Positions 1 through 9,467 of a stretch of 64,000 bases of DNA are shown here, piece by piece (positions within the stretch are counted from its first letter, which is position 1; every line of letters starts with the position of its first letter). The notes under the pieces are model-generated. The model was not told where the DNA came from, ran no database searches, and saw nothing but the letters and a program-made list of their open reading frames with translations. Both the position numbers and the translations under genes were made by a program. The DNA comes from Prorocentrum cordatum (taxonomy: Eukaryota > Sar > Dinophyceae > Prorocentrales > Prorocentraceae): positions 1 to 64,000 of the forward strand of contig CAUYUJ010015763.1 in assembly GCA_963575745.1 (NCBI GenBank), written 5' to 3'.

Positions 1-594
1 GAGCCGAACAACGCATGAGATGCCGCCGTCCACGCTCTCGCTCACTGTTGTCCGCAGAATCCCCAGCGGCAGCCACAGCTCTTCGTTGTGCAGATGTGCA
101 GCGCCGAACTCTGTGAAGGTAAAGAACAATGCCCAGAATTTCCGATCGTGCCGAAGGGCCAATGCGTCGCCTGGCGTGACTTCGTCAGCATACAACACCA
201 GATTGAGCGGCGCGCCACGGGCGCTGCTCACCGCCTCCGCGAATCGCTCACTGCACGATGTGCTTTCACGACACATGTAATTCCGGAGCTTGTCGACTCG
301 GGCGATCGTCCACTCGAAGGGCGCGCCGCCGCCGTCCAAGGGCAGCTGGATGGTCGTCGAGACGGCGTAGAGCACGTCATCCAAGGTGTTACGGATATTG
401 CGTCGGGTTACGTGCTCGACAACGTCAGGCTGATGCGAGATCTTCTTGGCGAGCTGTGCGAGGGCTCTGCCCGTGATCCCACTCGTGCGGATGAGCTCGG
501 ATAGTTTGCGCCGTTTGGCCTTGCTGTCGCCGACGACGTCACCCATCGTTCGCGCGGCCCTCGCAGTTCCAGAGGCGCGGGCCGACGCGGCCAT
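1..594 (-). CDS. Uncharacterised protein, N-terminal 198 codons, cut by window edge
   Basis: An open frame of 198 codons runs from the ATG at 594 off the left edge with no stop. A second in-frame ATG at 546 precedes a basic segment (GDVVGDSKAKRRKLSELI) and is an alternative start. Codons are strongly GC-ending throughout. Later residues include LVLYADEVTPGDALAL followed by a KFWALFFTF segment. From memory, similar 'DEVTPG' proteins are very abundant in dinoflagellate genomes and resemble transposon-encoded proteins, but no catalytic triad can be seen in this fragment, so no function is assigned. A relict spliced-leader-like sequence lies 58 bases upstream of the first ATG. It is the last member, in transcription order, of a five-gene minus-strand array. 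The coding call is firm; the family call is weak. Confidence 0.75.
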   Translation of the reverse strand, partial: MAASARASGTARAARTMGDVVGDSKAKRRKLSELIRTSGITGRALAQLAKKISHQPDVVEHVTRRNIRNTLDDVLYAVSTTIQLPLDGGGAPFEWTIARVDKLRNYMCRESTSCSERFAEAVSSARGAPLNLVLYADEVTPGDALALRHDRKFWALFFTFTEFGAAHLHNEELWLPLGILRTTVSESVDGGISCVVRL

Positions 595-651
595 CGCGCG
601 CCGAGCTCGGAGAGGCTCGGTGGGCTCGCCACCAACCCCCTGCGGTCGAGC

Positions 652-672
652 CTCGAGCCGACGCGGCTATTG
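652..672 (-). promoter_or_regulatory. Degenerate relict spliced leader upstream of the 594 start
   Basis: On the minus strand this reads ATAGCCGCGTCGGCTCGAG. The dinoflagellate spliced leader core is GTAGCCATTTTGGCTCAAG. Both have TAGCC, five spacer bases, GGCTC and a purine-AG end, but the ATTTT centre has become GCGTC. It is 58 bases upstream of the ATG. Alone this would be weak; better copies in front of three other genes raise its credibility. Confidence 0.4.
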
Positions 673-699
673 TGTGCCCAGCCTCGCCCCGCCCGCCCA

Positions 700-839
700 A
701 GCGATCGCTATCGCTTCATCGCTTCCCCCCTCCAGCGATCGCAATCGCTTCCCCCCTCCACCTCTCCCTCTCCCTATCCCGCTCCCTCTCCCTCTCCCTT
801 TCCCTCTCCCTCTCCCTCTCCCTCTCCCTCTCCCTCCCC

Positions 840-888
<49 letters not shown>

Positions 889-1091
889 CCTCTTCCGCCG
901 GGCGATCGACATCGCTTGCCCCCTCCACCCCCGCCGTGCGATCGACGTCGCTCTCATGCTCGCCCCAGCGATCGTCATCGCTTCCCCCCTCCACCCCCGC
1001 CGAGCGATCGTCGTCGCTTCCCCCCTCCACCCCCGCCGAGCGATCGACATCGCTTACCCCCTCCACCCCCGCCGAGCGATCGACATCGCTT
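700..1091. repeat. AGCGAT-N4-ATCGCT palindrome cluster with CT microsatellite
   Basis: This spacer between two minus-strand genes holds about eight copies of a 16-bp inverted repeat whose arms are AGCGAT and ATCGCT. Copies near 902, 938, 968, 1004, 1040 and 1076 are mostly 36 bp apart within a CCACCCCCGCCG context. The four central bases vary (CGCT, CGCA, CGAC, CGTC), while the arms are largely kept. A (CCCTCT)n/(CT)n tract fills about 760-895. Open frames here are repeat artefacts. Confidence 0.85.
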
Positions 1092-1225
1092 ACCATTTTC
1101 CCTTTTCTGTTCCAACCGCACTCGCCGACAAGCGCCTGTCCACTCGTCGGGGCGCGGCGCGCCGCAGCGCGGGCGCGCCGCGGGCAATCGCGCCCTCAGG
1201 GGGCGACGTCCTGGCCATCGTCGGC

Positions 1226-4039
1226 TCAGCCAGGGAGGGCTGCCATCGACTTGGCCATCGTGCTCACCACCTGGGCCTGCGCGGTCGCCTGCTGCGCGCA
1301 GGCGTGGACCTCCTCCGCTGTCCACGTGAACGTCGACGGGTAGGCCTTGTTCTTATTGATCTTCTCTCCGACCTTCTTCATCGTGCTCAGCTTCTCCAGC
1401 AGCCCAGTGGCATGCGCCATGACGGCCTCTGGGATCTTGCTGACCCCTGGGGTGCCAGACTGCATCGCCATCTCCAGCTTGGACATGGGCATCACGATCT
1501 TGGCCAGGGAGCGCGTGACCAGGAGCCTGAGATCTTTCTCCTTCTTATCTGCGTCTGCCTTCTCCTTCTTCTCTGCCTTCTCGCGCGCCTTGCGCTCCCT
1601 CTCGGTCTCGGTCGGGGGCGCAGACGGCCCTCGCTGTCCGTGCCCGCGCGGAGGCGGGGCGTCCGAGCTGCTGTCGCTGTCCGAGCCCGAGCTGCTGCTG
1701 GTGATCGGCGGCTTCGCCTTCTTGGACTTCTTGGAAGCAGGAGCCGAATCGGACATCTCAGCGCCCTTGCGCTTGCCCGTGCCGCTGCCCTTGTCAGCGT
1801 CCTTAGCCTTGCCCTTGGCCGTATCCTTGCCAGTGTCCTTATCTTTTTCTTGCCGCTGTCCTTGTCCTTATGCTTGCCGCCGTCCGCATTCTTATCTGCG
1901 TTCTTGCCGCTGGCCTTGTCCTTGTGCTTGCCGCCGTCTTTACCCGTGCTATCATCCTTATCCTTGCTCCGATTCTTGCCAGCGTCGTATCCTTATTGGT
2001 GCATTTGATTTTCTCGTTGCCACTGCCTTTGTACTTATGCTTGCCGCTGTCCTTGTCCTTGCCAGCGCCTTTGTCATTCTGCTTGCCGCTGTCCTTATCC
2101 TTATGCTTGCCGCCGTCGTTCGCCGTATCCTTGTGGTTGCCGCTGTCCTTATCCTTGTACTTGCCGCCGTCCTTATCCTTGCCCTTAGCCTTGCGCGTGC
2201 CGCCGTCCTTTTCCTTGGCCGCATTATTGTCCTTATCCTTGTCCTTATTATTGCCCCGTTGCTGCTCCTTGTCTTTACCCTTGCGCGCGTCCTTATGCTG
2301 ATCATTCGCCTTGCCTTTGGCGTTGCCCTTCTTTGCGTCGCTGCTATCGTCGGAATCGCTACTCTTCACATACGAACCGTCCCCATCACCCATGCTGTCA
2401 TCGGTGCCGTACTGATCATCGTCATCGGCCTCATCCGAATGGGGCGCATCCTCGTCGGAGCACGTGCTCGCCTCAGGCGCGTCCTCCATCTCATCATCGC
2501 CCTCATCCTGTTCGACAGAATCATCCGTGTCACCCTGGTCGTCATGCTGGGAGGCCGCGACAGCCTTCTTCTTCATCGTCTTGTTCTCATTAACATCCCC
2601 CTCGTCTGAAACTTCGGCATCAACCCCTTCGGTTCTCGAGCGACTCGCAATCTGGGCCTCCCACTTCTCGAACAAGTGAATGTCCACCTTGTAGCACATT
2701 CCCAAGATTGGGTGGGATAACGTGTCCGTGCACGTCGTGCGGATCCTCTTGTACGGGAACCCCTGCCTCTTGTACCAGCCCAACGGGTAGTAGCCCCCCT
2801 TCGTCATGTGTTTGCTCCCCTTTTCCTTGATGCTCGTCAGCGTCTCCTTCAAGAACTTTTTGACTGCGAACGTATTTGGGCAGTCCTTCACCGAGGCCCA
2901 GAAGCTCGTCCTCTCGTCGACGCTGAAGCTCTTGAGGCCCGACGATACCTCCTTCCACTCGGGCGCTCTGGTGGCCTGCACCCCTCGCGTGCTGCGCAGC
3001 GCGCATCTGAACACTTGTCCTTTTTTGGTGACGCGGACGGGGTATGCCTTCATAGCGTCGCATGGTTGCTGGCATCGGTCGCACAAGTAGGCTCTGCCTG
3101 CTTCCTCCAAACACAGCTGTTGCGACCTCTTGCTCGGGCTGCTGTTCAGGGCGAACGCCCCGACTTTCCACTTGGCGCCCGACGCGTCCTCGCCCCAGCC
3201 GTCATCTTCGGTTGCCGTGCCCGCCGCCTTCGCCTTCGGCGGCGACACCGCCTCCGTCGCCTTCGGCGGCGCGCCCTTCGCCTTCGGCGGCGCGCCCTGC
3301 TGCTCCGCGCCCTTCGGCTTCGCGCTCGCCGACGCGGCGGCCTGCGGGGGGCCTCCGCTCGCCTTCGCGGACGCCCTCTTCGGCGGTGGCGGTGCCGCGC
3401 CCTTCGACGTTGCGACCGTCGGCCGCTTGAAGCGCGCGATGTCGGCGTATCCCGTCCCCTTGTTCCTGGCGGCCTCCTTTGCCTTGGCCACGGCCTCGGC
3501 CTTCTCCCTGGCGGCTGCTTTCACCTCCTCCTTAGTGCGGGCCTTCTCCTTGGCCACTGCAGCTGCCTTCTCCTTAGCGCGGGCCTTCCCCGTCTTCATA
3601 GCTGGCTTCATAGCTGGCTTGGTGGCAGCGGCTGGCCTCCTGAGCGCGGCCCGTGATGCGCCCTCCTCCTCATCAGCCTCCTCATCTTCTGGCGCCTCGG
3701 ATGGCGGCGCCGCCGCGGATGGACCATCATCGGATGGCGGCGCCGCCGCGGATGGACCACCGTCGGATGGCGGCGCCGCCGCGGATGGACCACCATCGGA
3801 TCGCGGCGCCCCCTCGGCGCCCAAGCCCAACTCTTGGATGAGCGCCTCCTGGATCTCTCCCGCACCTGGGCCCGCGAGCTGCACCGTCTCCGCGTCGCTG
3901 ACCTCGCCGAGACGACGACGCCGACGACGACGGCGACGACGACGACGACAACGACGACGACGACGACGGCGTCGCTGACCTCGCCGCCTGGGCCCGCGAG
4001 ACGCAGCGTCTCCGCGTCGCTGGCCGCAGCGTCGGCCAT
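1226..4039 (-). CDS. Uncharacterised Cys-rich, KDK-repeat protein; one 77-nt intron and two likely indels
   Basis: The start is the ATG at 4039. A 20-codon first exon joins the main frame if the 77-nt segment 3903-3979 is removed. The protein then has an acidic/Ala/Pro-rich region with repeated SDGGPSAAAPP units, a Lys/Ala-rich stretch, and a compact domain beginning YLCDRCQQPC and ending around GMCYKVDIHLFEKWEAQI, which looks zinc-binding from its paired cysteines. A long Lys/Asp repeat (KHKDKDSG type) follows, then a C-terminal segment near 1226-1756. The frame breaks twice inside the Lys/Asp repeat, near 1975 and at an A5 run near 1850. Each break is cured by one added base, so sequencing error or recent decay is possible. 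If the breaks are real, a separate ORF could start at the ATG at 1756. From memory the Cys domain is common in dinoflagellate proteins; its role is unknown. Confidence 0.65.
3903..3979 (-). other. Candidate 77-nt GT-AG intron flanked by an 18-bp direct repeat
   Basis: The 18 bases at 3892-3909 recur at 3969-3986. Removing one copy plus the (GTC)n insert, 77 nt in all, joins two frames that differ by two bases modulo three (starts 4039 and 3884 are 155 apart; 155-77=78). On the minus strand the excised piece begins GTCAGCG and ends TCGGCGAG. A triplet expansion with a frame shift is the alternative. Confidence 0.55.
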
Positions 4040-4196
4040 CGCTTGGTGTTGCTTGGTTGCCTGGGCGTGGACGCGCCCCGCGCGAGGGGCCCGCTAACGG
4101 GCGCGCTTGATCCGCACGAGGCTGACATCAGTAAGCGCGGGGCCTCTATGCGTCAGCGATCATCATCGCTAAGTTACTTGCTCGCCTAAGTGACAT

Positions 4197-4550
4197 AACT
4201 GACTTAAGTAGCATCCCGTGTTATCCTTTTGTTATCCTTTTGTTATCCTTTGTTATCCTTCTGTTATCCTGGGATCGGGACCCGATAGGATAACAAAAGG
4301 ATAACAAAAATGATAACAAGGGCCAAATAGGATAACAAAAGGATAACAAATGGATAACAAAAGGATAACACGGGTCAAATAGGATAACACGCTATCATTT
4401 TGTTATCCTTTTGTTATCCTAGTTGACCCTTGTTATCATTTTGTTATCCTTTTGTTATCCTATCGGCCCTGATCCCAGGATAACAAAAGGATAACAAATG
4501 ATAACAAAAGGATAACAAAAGGATAACAATGGGTGCTACTTAAGTCAGTT
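4197..4550. repeat. 354-bp foldback element made of GGATAACAA units
   Basis: The left end AACTGACTTAAGTAGCA (4197-4213) is the exact reverse complement of the right end (4534-4550). The two arms, each about 150 bp, stay nearly complementary throughout, including shared interior landmarks such as GGGATCGGG/AGGGCC blocks. Each arm is built from GTTATCCTTTT units and their complement. The loop lies near 4350-4398. No clear target-site duplication was seen. No ORF of note is inside, so any mobility would need outside enzymes. Confidence 0.9.
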
Positions 4551-4585
4551 ACGGAACTTACCCTACACCTGGCAGCACTTACCCA

Positions 4586-5008
4586 AGCGATTGGCATCGC
4601 TATCCCATCATGATTCTCGTCTTCCTCCAACGAGCGATCGCCATCGCTACTTCCCCAGTGCTCAAAAGCGATCGCCATCGCTACTTCCCCAACGCCCAAA
4701 AGCGATCGCCATCGCTACTTCCCCAAAGCCCAAAAGCGATCGCCATCGCTACTTCTCCAAAGCCCAAAAGCGATCGCCATCGCTACACATCCGCATCCTC
4801 CTCCTCATGCCAGTTCCCCGCCCCGCCCACAGCAGGAACGATACCGACGTAATATACAAACAACGCATCCGCATCACCCCCACCCGCCTTGACACCCATC
4901 CCTCCCCGAGCGATTGCCATCGCTACCCAATCCCCATCATCCTCGCCCAAGCGATCACCATCGCTACATCGCATATCCCCTTCTACTCGCCCGATCGATC
5001 CCCATCGC
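4586..5008. repeat. AGCGAT-N4-ATCGCT cluster, partly a 34-bp tandem array
   Basis: Copies at 4586 and 4633 are followed by four at 4667, 4701, 4735 and 4769, an exact 34-bp spacing. Single copies follow near 4909 and 4950, and a degraded one near 4993. Nearly all have a centre ending CC on the plus strand. The block fills the spacer upstream of the gene that starts at 4039 and downstream of the gene that ends at 5216. An isolated copy also sits at 4154. Confidence 0.85.
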
Positions 5009-5215
5009 TGTCTATTTTACTCTTATGCAACGGATGCCCGCGCTCTCCCGCGGGCACGCGGGCGGGCCGCGCGGGGCGCGGGGCGCGCGGGGCGCGGGCC
5101 GCGCGAGGCGCGGGCCGCGCCCCCGCGAAGGGCCGCGGGCCGCGCGGGGCGCGCGGCGCGGGCGGGGCGCGCGGCCCGCACTCCGCCCGCGGACGGCGGC
5201 TCACCCGCCAGGCCG

Positions 5216-6233
5216 TCAGCTCGACCTCGTCGCGTTCGCCAGCGCTGCCTCCACGTCTGCCCTCGCCGACGCCAGGGACTGCGACTCGGCGCGGAACGCG
5301 GCGGCCGCCTTGGCGCACGCGTCCGCCGCCGTGCTGGCACATGCCTCCGCCCGCTTGATGCAGTCGATCACCGCCTTGCATCGTCGCCGCCACCGTCGCC
5401 TCGTCATCGTCGTTGTCGGCGTCGTCGTCGCCGTCGCCATCCTCGTCGCCAACGTCGTCGTCATGTCGCGCGTGCGTCGTCGACCCCATCCCCCCGTCAG
5501 CGATCACCATCGCTTCCCTGCTCGTCGTCGTCGCCGCTGCCGCCTTGCAGCTCGCCGACGAGATGGTCACCGATGATGCAGCAGTGCCGCCCGCCATTGG
5601 CGCCATGACGAGCGACATCGCCGACGAAGGTCCTGGTGCCTTGCTGCTCGAGTGCACGATTGCCGCCGCGCTCTGCACCGTCTCCTGCAGCACCCCGGCC
5701 GTCTTCAGCAGAGCCTCATGCGTGCTCGAGCCGTCCGAGCGCGGCGGCGGGTGGCTCGGGAGCGGCGGCGGCGCCCCGCGGCGCGGCGGCGTCTCGGGGC
5801 GCTCGCCGCGGTGGCGGCGCGAGAGCTCGGCGCGGTGCTCGCCGCGGCGGCGGCTGCGCGACCTGCGGCGGTCGCGCCGCCCAGAGGCGACGGCGGGGGC
5901 GGCGCTGCCACTGCCGCGCCCAGCGGTGACCTTCTCCTTCTCCCTCTCCTTCTGGTCCTCGTACTTCCTCCACTCCCGCACCTCCTCAGACGGCATCTTG
6001 TCCTCGAGGATCGCCATGAGGACTTCTTCGCGCCGCGCGTGGCCCTCCGTGTCGGGCTCGCCCTGGTAGAACTTGTGCGACTCCACAGTGCTACTCTGCA
6101 GGTGGTCGTCGATCCATTCGACGCACAAGTCGTGCGAGGACTTGTATGCCACCTTCCCGCACTTGTCTAAAGGGCACTTCACCCTGTACCACTCCTCCTC
6201 CGCCTCCGACTTGGTCTCATCGACCATGGCCAT
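5216..6233 (-). CDS. Uncharacterised two-exon protein with N-terminal Cys/His segment
   Basis: Exon 1 runs from the ATG at 6233 to 5544 (230 codons); exon 2 is 5374-5216 (52 codons plus TGA). Removing the 169-nt intron between them restores frame exactly. The N-terminus carries VKCPLDKCGKVAYKSSHDLC with nearby histidines, a plausible small zinc-binding unit. A charged helical region, an Arg/Ser-rich stretch (RRDRRRSRSRRRG) and a Ser/Ala-rich part follow. Exon 2 encodes an Ala-rich helix starting AVIDCIKRAEACAS. Without splicing the frame reads on through the palindrome and a GC-rich spacer to 4983, giving a much less protein-like tail. Basic RS-like composition hints at a nuclear RNA- or DNA-associated protein, by composition only. 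A relict leader lies about 115 bases upstream. Confidence 0.7.
5375..5543 (-). other. 169-nt GC-AG intron, introner-like, carrying one AGCGAT palindrome
   Basis: The nonamer CGCCTTGCA (plus strand) is at both 5372-5380 and 5541-5549, exactly 169 bases apart. 169 is 1 modulo 3, as is the offset between the two coding frames. Splicing after TGCAAG on the minus strand gives an intron that starts GCGGCAG and ends ATGCAAG. The palindrome at about 5501-5516 is inside. A terminal direct repeat plus an internal inverted repeat is what mobile introns (introners) of dinoflagellates look like, by general knowledge of that class. Confidence 0.7.
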
Positions 6234-6346
6234 GGCTGACGGTGCTGGTGCAGGCGCTGGCGTCGGCGCTGGCGTTGGCGCTCGCGTCGGTGCTGACGTC
6301 GGTGCCGGCGTCGGCGCAGGCGCAGGCGCTGGCGGGCGGGCGCGCC

Positions 6347-6372
6347 CTCGTGAGCCACCAAATGGCTATGAT
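6347..6372 (-). promoter_or_regulatory. Relict spliced leader upstream of the 6233 start
   Basis: The minus strand reads ATAGCCATTTGGTGGCTCAC, against the leader core GTAGCCATTTTGGCTCAAG. TAGCCATTT and GGCTCA are intact with a two-base insertion between them. It lies about 115 bases upstream of the ATG, followed by GCGCGCC, as is the copy at 8713. Confidence 0.65.
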
Positions 6373-6375
6373 ATG

Positions 6376-6481
6376 TGCAAATGCCAGCGGTCGGAATCGT
6401 TACCCATGCCGGCGATCGGAATCGCTACCCATGCCAGCGATCGGAATCGCTACCCATGCCAGCGATCGGAATCGCTACCCA
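6376..6481. repeat. 25-bp tandem repeat containing the palindrome
   Basis: About four copies of a 25-bp unit (CCCATGCCAGCGATCGGAAT plus CGCTA) are arrayed here, just upstream of the relict leader. The centre is CGGA rather than the commoner CGCC. Another copy in inverted orientation (AGCGATGGCGATCGCT) is at about 6687; it shares about 20 further flanking bases (GAGCAGGGA and so on) with the copy in the 5375-5543 intron. Confidence 0.8.
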
Positions 6482-6483
6482 AC

Positions 6484-7344
6484 AAACACCGTCGTCGTCG
6501 TCAGTGTAGTCTGCGTGCCATCGCCGCGATGGCGATCATCACGGTGACAGTGGTGACGACGATTGCAAAGGCGACAATGACGACGACGACGCTGACGACC
6601 GTTATCGCGACGATGACGACGGCGATGGCAACGACGACGGCGACGGCGACGATGCCGATGATGACGCCGACGATGAGCAGGGAAGCGATGGCGATCGCTG
6701 GGGGGAGCGACGACGCGCACACGATATGACGACGACGCTGGCGACGATCGGGAATCGCATTGAAGACAAGAGACGAGACGGGGACAATCGGACACTGACC
6801 CATATGATTTCTGCGGCCAAGGGCCCTTAGGGCCGATGAAAATTGTTGCCACTGCCACGCCAGTGCAGGGTGTTGGAGCCAGTATGAGCCCTCCGCTGTG
6901 CCCGTTTTAGGCCCAGGTATCCGCGTTTTTTTGGGCCCAGGTCTCCAACCAAAAAAAACATGTTGACACTGCCAATTAAGTTTGGAAAGCGACCCGTCGA
7001 CGGCGACGATGACGACGATGGGCCATTTTATACTATGGCCGCCTGCGACAAGGCGAGCCCGATCTCATATGCGCGCCGCCCGTGCGCGGGCGGCGCGAAG
7101 GAAAGCGGCCGCGAGCTGATGCCAGCACGCGGGCCGCGGGCGCGAGCCGCGGCCGAGGGCGGCAGGGCGCAAGGGGGGCCGAGCTCGGCGCCGAGCTCGG
7201 CGGGGCGCGGTGGGCTCGCCACCCATTCCCTGTACAACCGATCGGAGCGGCAGCGAGCAGGCGGCCGCGAGCCGCGGGCGAGGGCGGGCCCGCAGCGGCC
7301 GAGGGCAGCCGCAGGCGGGCCGCGAGCGCAGCACGCACGCGGCC
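6484..7344. other. Gene spacer: GAC/GAT-rich tract then unique sequence
   Basis: About 6485-6735 is rich in ACG/ATG/GAC triplets with one palindrome. About 6736-7000 is lower-GC unique sequence with A-runs near 6950. From about 7060 the GC rises into the 3' flank of the next gene. No supported gene was found; open frames here are repeat shadows. Confidence 0.5.
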
Positions 7345-8637
7345 TCACAGAAACCGCGTCGGCGGCGGCCGCTTCGCCACGGTCGACGGGGCGGCCGCGG
7401 GAGCGGCGGCCGCGGGCGCGGCGGCGGGGGCGGCGGCCGCGGGGGCGGTGGCCGCGGGCCGCGGCCCGCGTGGCGGCGGGCGGACCACCCGCGGGGGCGG
7501 CACCACCTGCGTCGGCGCCGTCTTCGGGTGCACCTGCGGCGGCGCCACCTGCGGGTGCGACCCAGGGGGGCGCATCCCTGGCCCGAAGGCGCCGCGGCCG
7601 TACTTCGCCGCGAAGTACGCCTTGGTCTTGCCGCCCCTGTTGGCCCACTTCCCTGTGTTCCAGCGGTAGTTCTGGCCGCGCCACGCCATGGGGCCGCCCT
7701 CGTCTGGGCCGACGGGGCCGCGCTGAGCCCATGAGAGCCCCATGCTCTTCGCCACCGCCGCCTCCGCGCGCAGGTCCTCGAGGTCCTCGGGCGTGTACCT
7801 GTTGTTGTGCACAGCCTGCCACGTGGCGACCCGATCCGCCTCCGTCGGCTCCGCATGCGGCGCAGGTTGCACGGCAGGGCGCGCCCCCTGCGACGGCGCG
7901 GGGCCTGCAGGGCGCACTTGCGACGGCACGGCCACGAACGGGCGCGCAGGACGCACCTGCGATGATGGCCGCGGGGTGGGGACGCCAGCGCACGCTGGAG
8001 CCAGGCCGCGCGCGCTGCCTGCGCTCGAGGACGGCAGCGCCCCCGCGTACGCCGCCTGCGACGCGGCAGACACCTCCGCCGAAGCGTAGGCGGGCGGCGC
8101 ACTCTTCGGCGGCTCCGCTGTCCTCGGCCGCACGCGGCGGCCGGCCTCGATGGTCAACGGCGCGCCGCCCAGGGAGCTCCCGTCGGCCGACCTCGAGCTC
8201 TGGACCGAGCCGCCCGAGATCGGGGCCTCGGACACGGCCGCGCCGCTGCTCTCGCCCCGCGGCTCGGACACCGCCGCCAGGGCAGCGTCGGCGCATTCGT
8301 CCTCGGAGTCGATGCTGATCGACAGCACCACCTCCGCCTCCACCGCCTCCTCGTGGGCGGCCTCCGCAGCGCCCGCAGCGGCAGCCGCCTCCTCGTGGGC
8401 GGCCTCCTCCGCCTCCTCCGCCTCCTCAGCGCCCGCAGCGGCAGCCTGCGCGTCGCCCTCAGCGGCGGCCTCCGCCTCCTGCTCCTCGACGGCGGCAGCT
8501 GCGTAGCGCGCGCGCTCGGCCGCGTCCGCGTCCGCGCCCAGCAACGCGTCGAACGCGCTGGCGGCCTGGAAGAACGCGCCCGCCAGGGCGGCAGCAGCGT
8601 CCGACGGGCCCGCCTGGGCGCTGGCGTCCGACGCCAT
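7345..8637 (-). CDS. Uncharacterised Ala/Pro-rich protein, 430 residues
   Basis: Start at the ATG at 8637, chosen because the frame upstream of it is only palindrome repeats; stop at 7345. An acidic Ala/Glu-rich half (many EEAEEAAHEEA units) is followed by a Ser/Pro linker. Then comes one compact region around TPEDLEDLRAEAAVAKSMG and YRWNTGKWANRGGKTKAYFA, with Trp, Gly and basic residues at regular spacing, and finally a Pro/Ala low-complexity tail. From memory the 'TGKWANRGGK' type of motif recurs in dinoflagellate hypothetical proteins; its role is unknown. Codon use is GC3-rich like its neighbours. Downstream is about 1.1 kb of spacer, then the gene at 5216-6233. A clear relict leader sits 76 bases upstream. 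Confidence 0.75.
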   Translation of the reverse strand: MASDASAQAGPSDAAAALAGAFFQAASAFDALLGADADAAERARYAAAAVEEQEAEAAAEGDAQAAAAGAEEAEEAEEAAHEEAAAAAGAAEAAHEEAVEAEVVLSISIDSEDECADAALAAVSEPRGESSGAAVSEAPISGGSVQSSRSADGSSLGGAPLTIEAGRRVRPRTAEPPKSAPPAYASAEVSAASQAAYAGALPSSSAGSARGLAPACAGVPTPRPSSQVRPARPFVAVPSQVRPAGPAPSQGARPAVQPAPHAEPTEADRVATWQAVHNNRYTPEDLEDLRAEAAVAKSMGLSWAQRGPVGPDEGGPMAWRGQNYRWNTGKWANRGGKTKAYFAAKYGRGAFGPGMRPPGSHPQVAPPQVHPKTAPTQVVPPPRVVRPPPRGPRPAATAPAAAAPAAAPAAAAPAAAPSTVAKRPPPTRFL

Positions 8638-8712
8638 GCCAGGGCGGGCGCAGCCGCAGGCGCGCCGCAGGTGCCGCAGCCGCAGCCGCGGGCGGGCGGG
8701 CGGGCGGCGCGC

Positions 8713-8737
8713 CTGTGAGCCAAAAATGGCTATGACA
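8713..8737 (-). promoter_or_regulatory. Relict spliced leader upstream of the 8637 start
   Basis: The minus strand reads ATAGCCATTTTTGGCTCAC followed by AG. Against the leader core GTAGCCATTTTGGCTCAAG it has one extra T and changes at the first and next-to-last bases. This is among the best copies in the window. Leader-derived sequence in genomic DNA is classically read as a trace of reverse-transcribed, trans-spliced mRNA. Confidence 0.75.
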
Positions 8738-8775
8738 ACGCGTGCGATTAATGCTATGTGCAATGCGCGCGCAAT

Positions 8776-9195
8776 GCCGGCGATCGAAATCGCTTCCCCC
8801 CGCCCCATCTGCCTCCCACTGCCGACCCGTCTCCCCTTCCCTTCCCATCCGATCGCAGTCGCTTCGCCCCTCGTCCTGAGAGCACCCCGTCCCCCATCCA
8901 AGTTGCCACCATCGCTTCGCCGCCATCTTCGCCTCCTCCTCCTCTTCCTTCCCCAAGCGATTGCCATCGCTACCCCCCCACTCCTCCTCCTCCTCCTCCT
9001 CCTCCTCCTCCTCCCCGTGCGATCGCCATCGCTACCTCGCCCACTCTTCCTCATCCTTCCCCAAGCGATTGCCATCGCTACCTCTCCCACTCCTCCTCCT
9101 CCTCCTCCTCCTCCTCCTCCTCCTTCCCGAGCGATCGCCATCGCTGCCTCGCCCGCTCTTCCTCATCCTTCCCCGAGCGATCACCATCGCTACCC
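8776..9195. repeat. AGCGAT-N4-ATCGCT cluster with CTC microsatellites
   Basis: Copies are seen near 8776 (first base changed), 8955, 9019, 9063, 9129 and 9177, with decayed forms near 8849 and 8908. Between them are (CCT)n tracts and repeated ACTCTTCCTCATCCTTCCCC segments. The block separates the relict leader at 8713 from the gene ending at 9468. Confidence 0.85.
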
Positions 9196-9467
9196 TCCTC
9201 CATATGTTTCCCGTCCCCATCCTCGGCGGCGTAGTCGACGAGGCGTCTTCGACAACGCGTGCATGTTGCGCCGTTGCAGCACCCGCGCGCGAATTATCGC
9301 CGACCAGGCTCAGCCCAGCATCCCCAGCTGCTGGACGAGGGCGAACAGCTGGCCCGCCACAGTTGCCACCAAGAGGATGGACTTGCTGCGAGCCGCAGGG
9401 TCGGAGGATCCCAAGATGCGAAAGAGCATCATCATCATCGCGCCCGCACCGTTCAGTAGCGCGCGAA

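Noticed and set aside
446-2609. Long plus-strand ORFs of 520 and 420 codons
   Set aside because: They are antisense shadows of the minus-strand gene at 1226-4039 and of CT repeats; some use non-ATG starts.
4210-4530. GGATAACAA resembling half of the lac operator
   Set aside because: The word is part of a repeat-built foldback in a eukaryotic context; there is no LacI-type gene or operator spacing.
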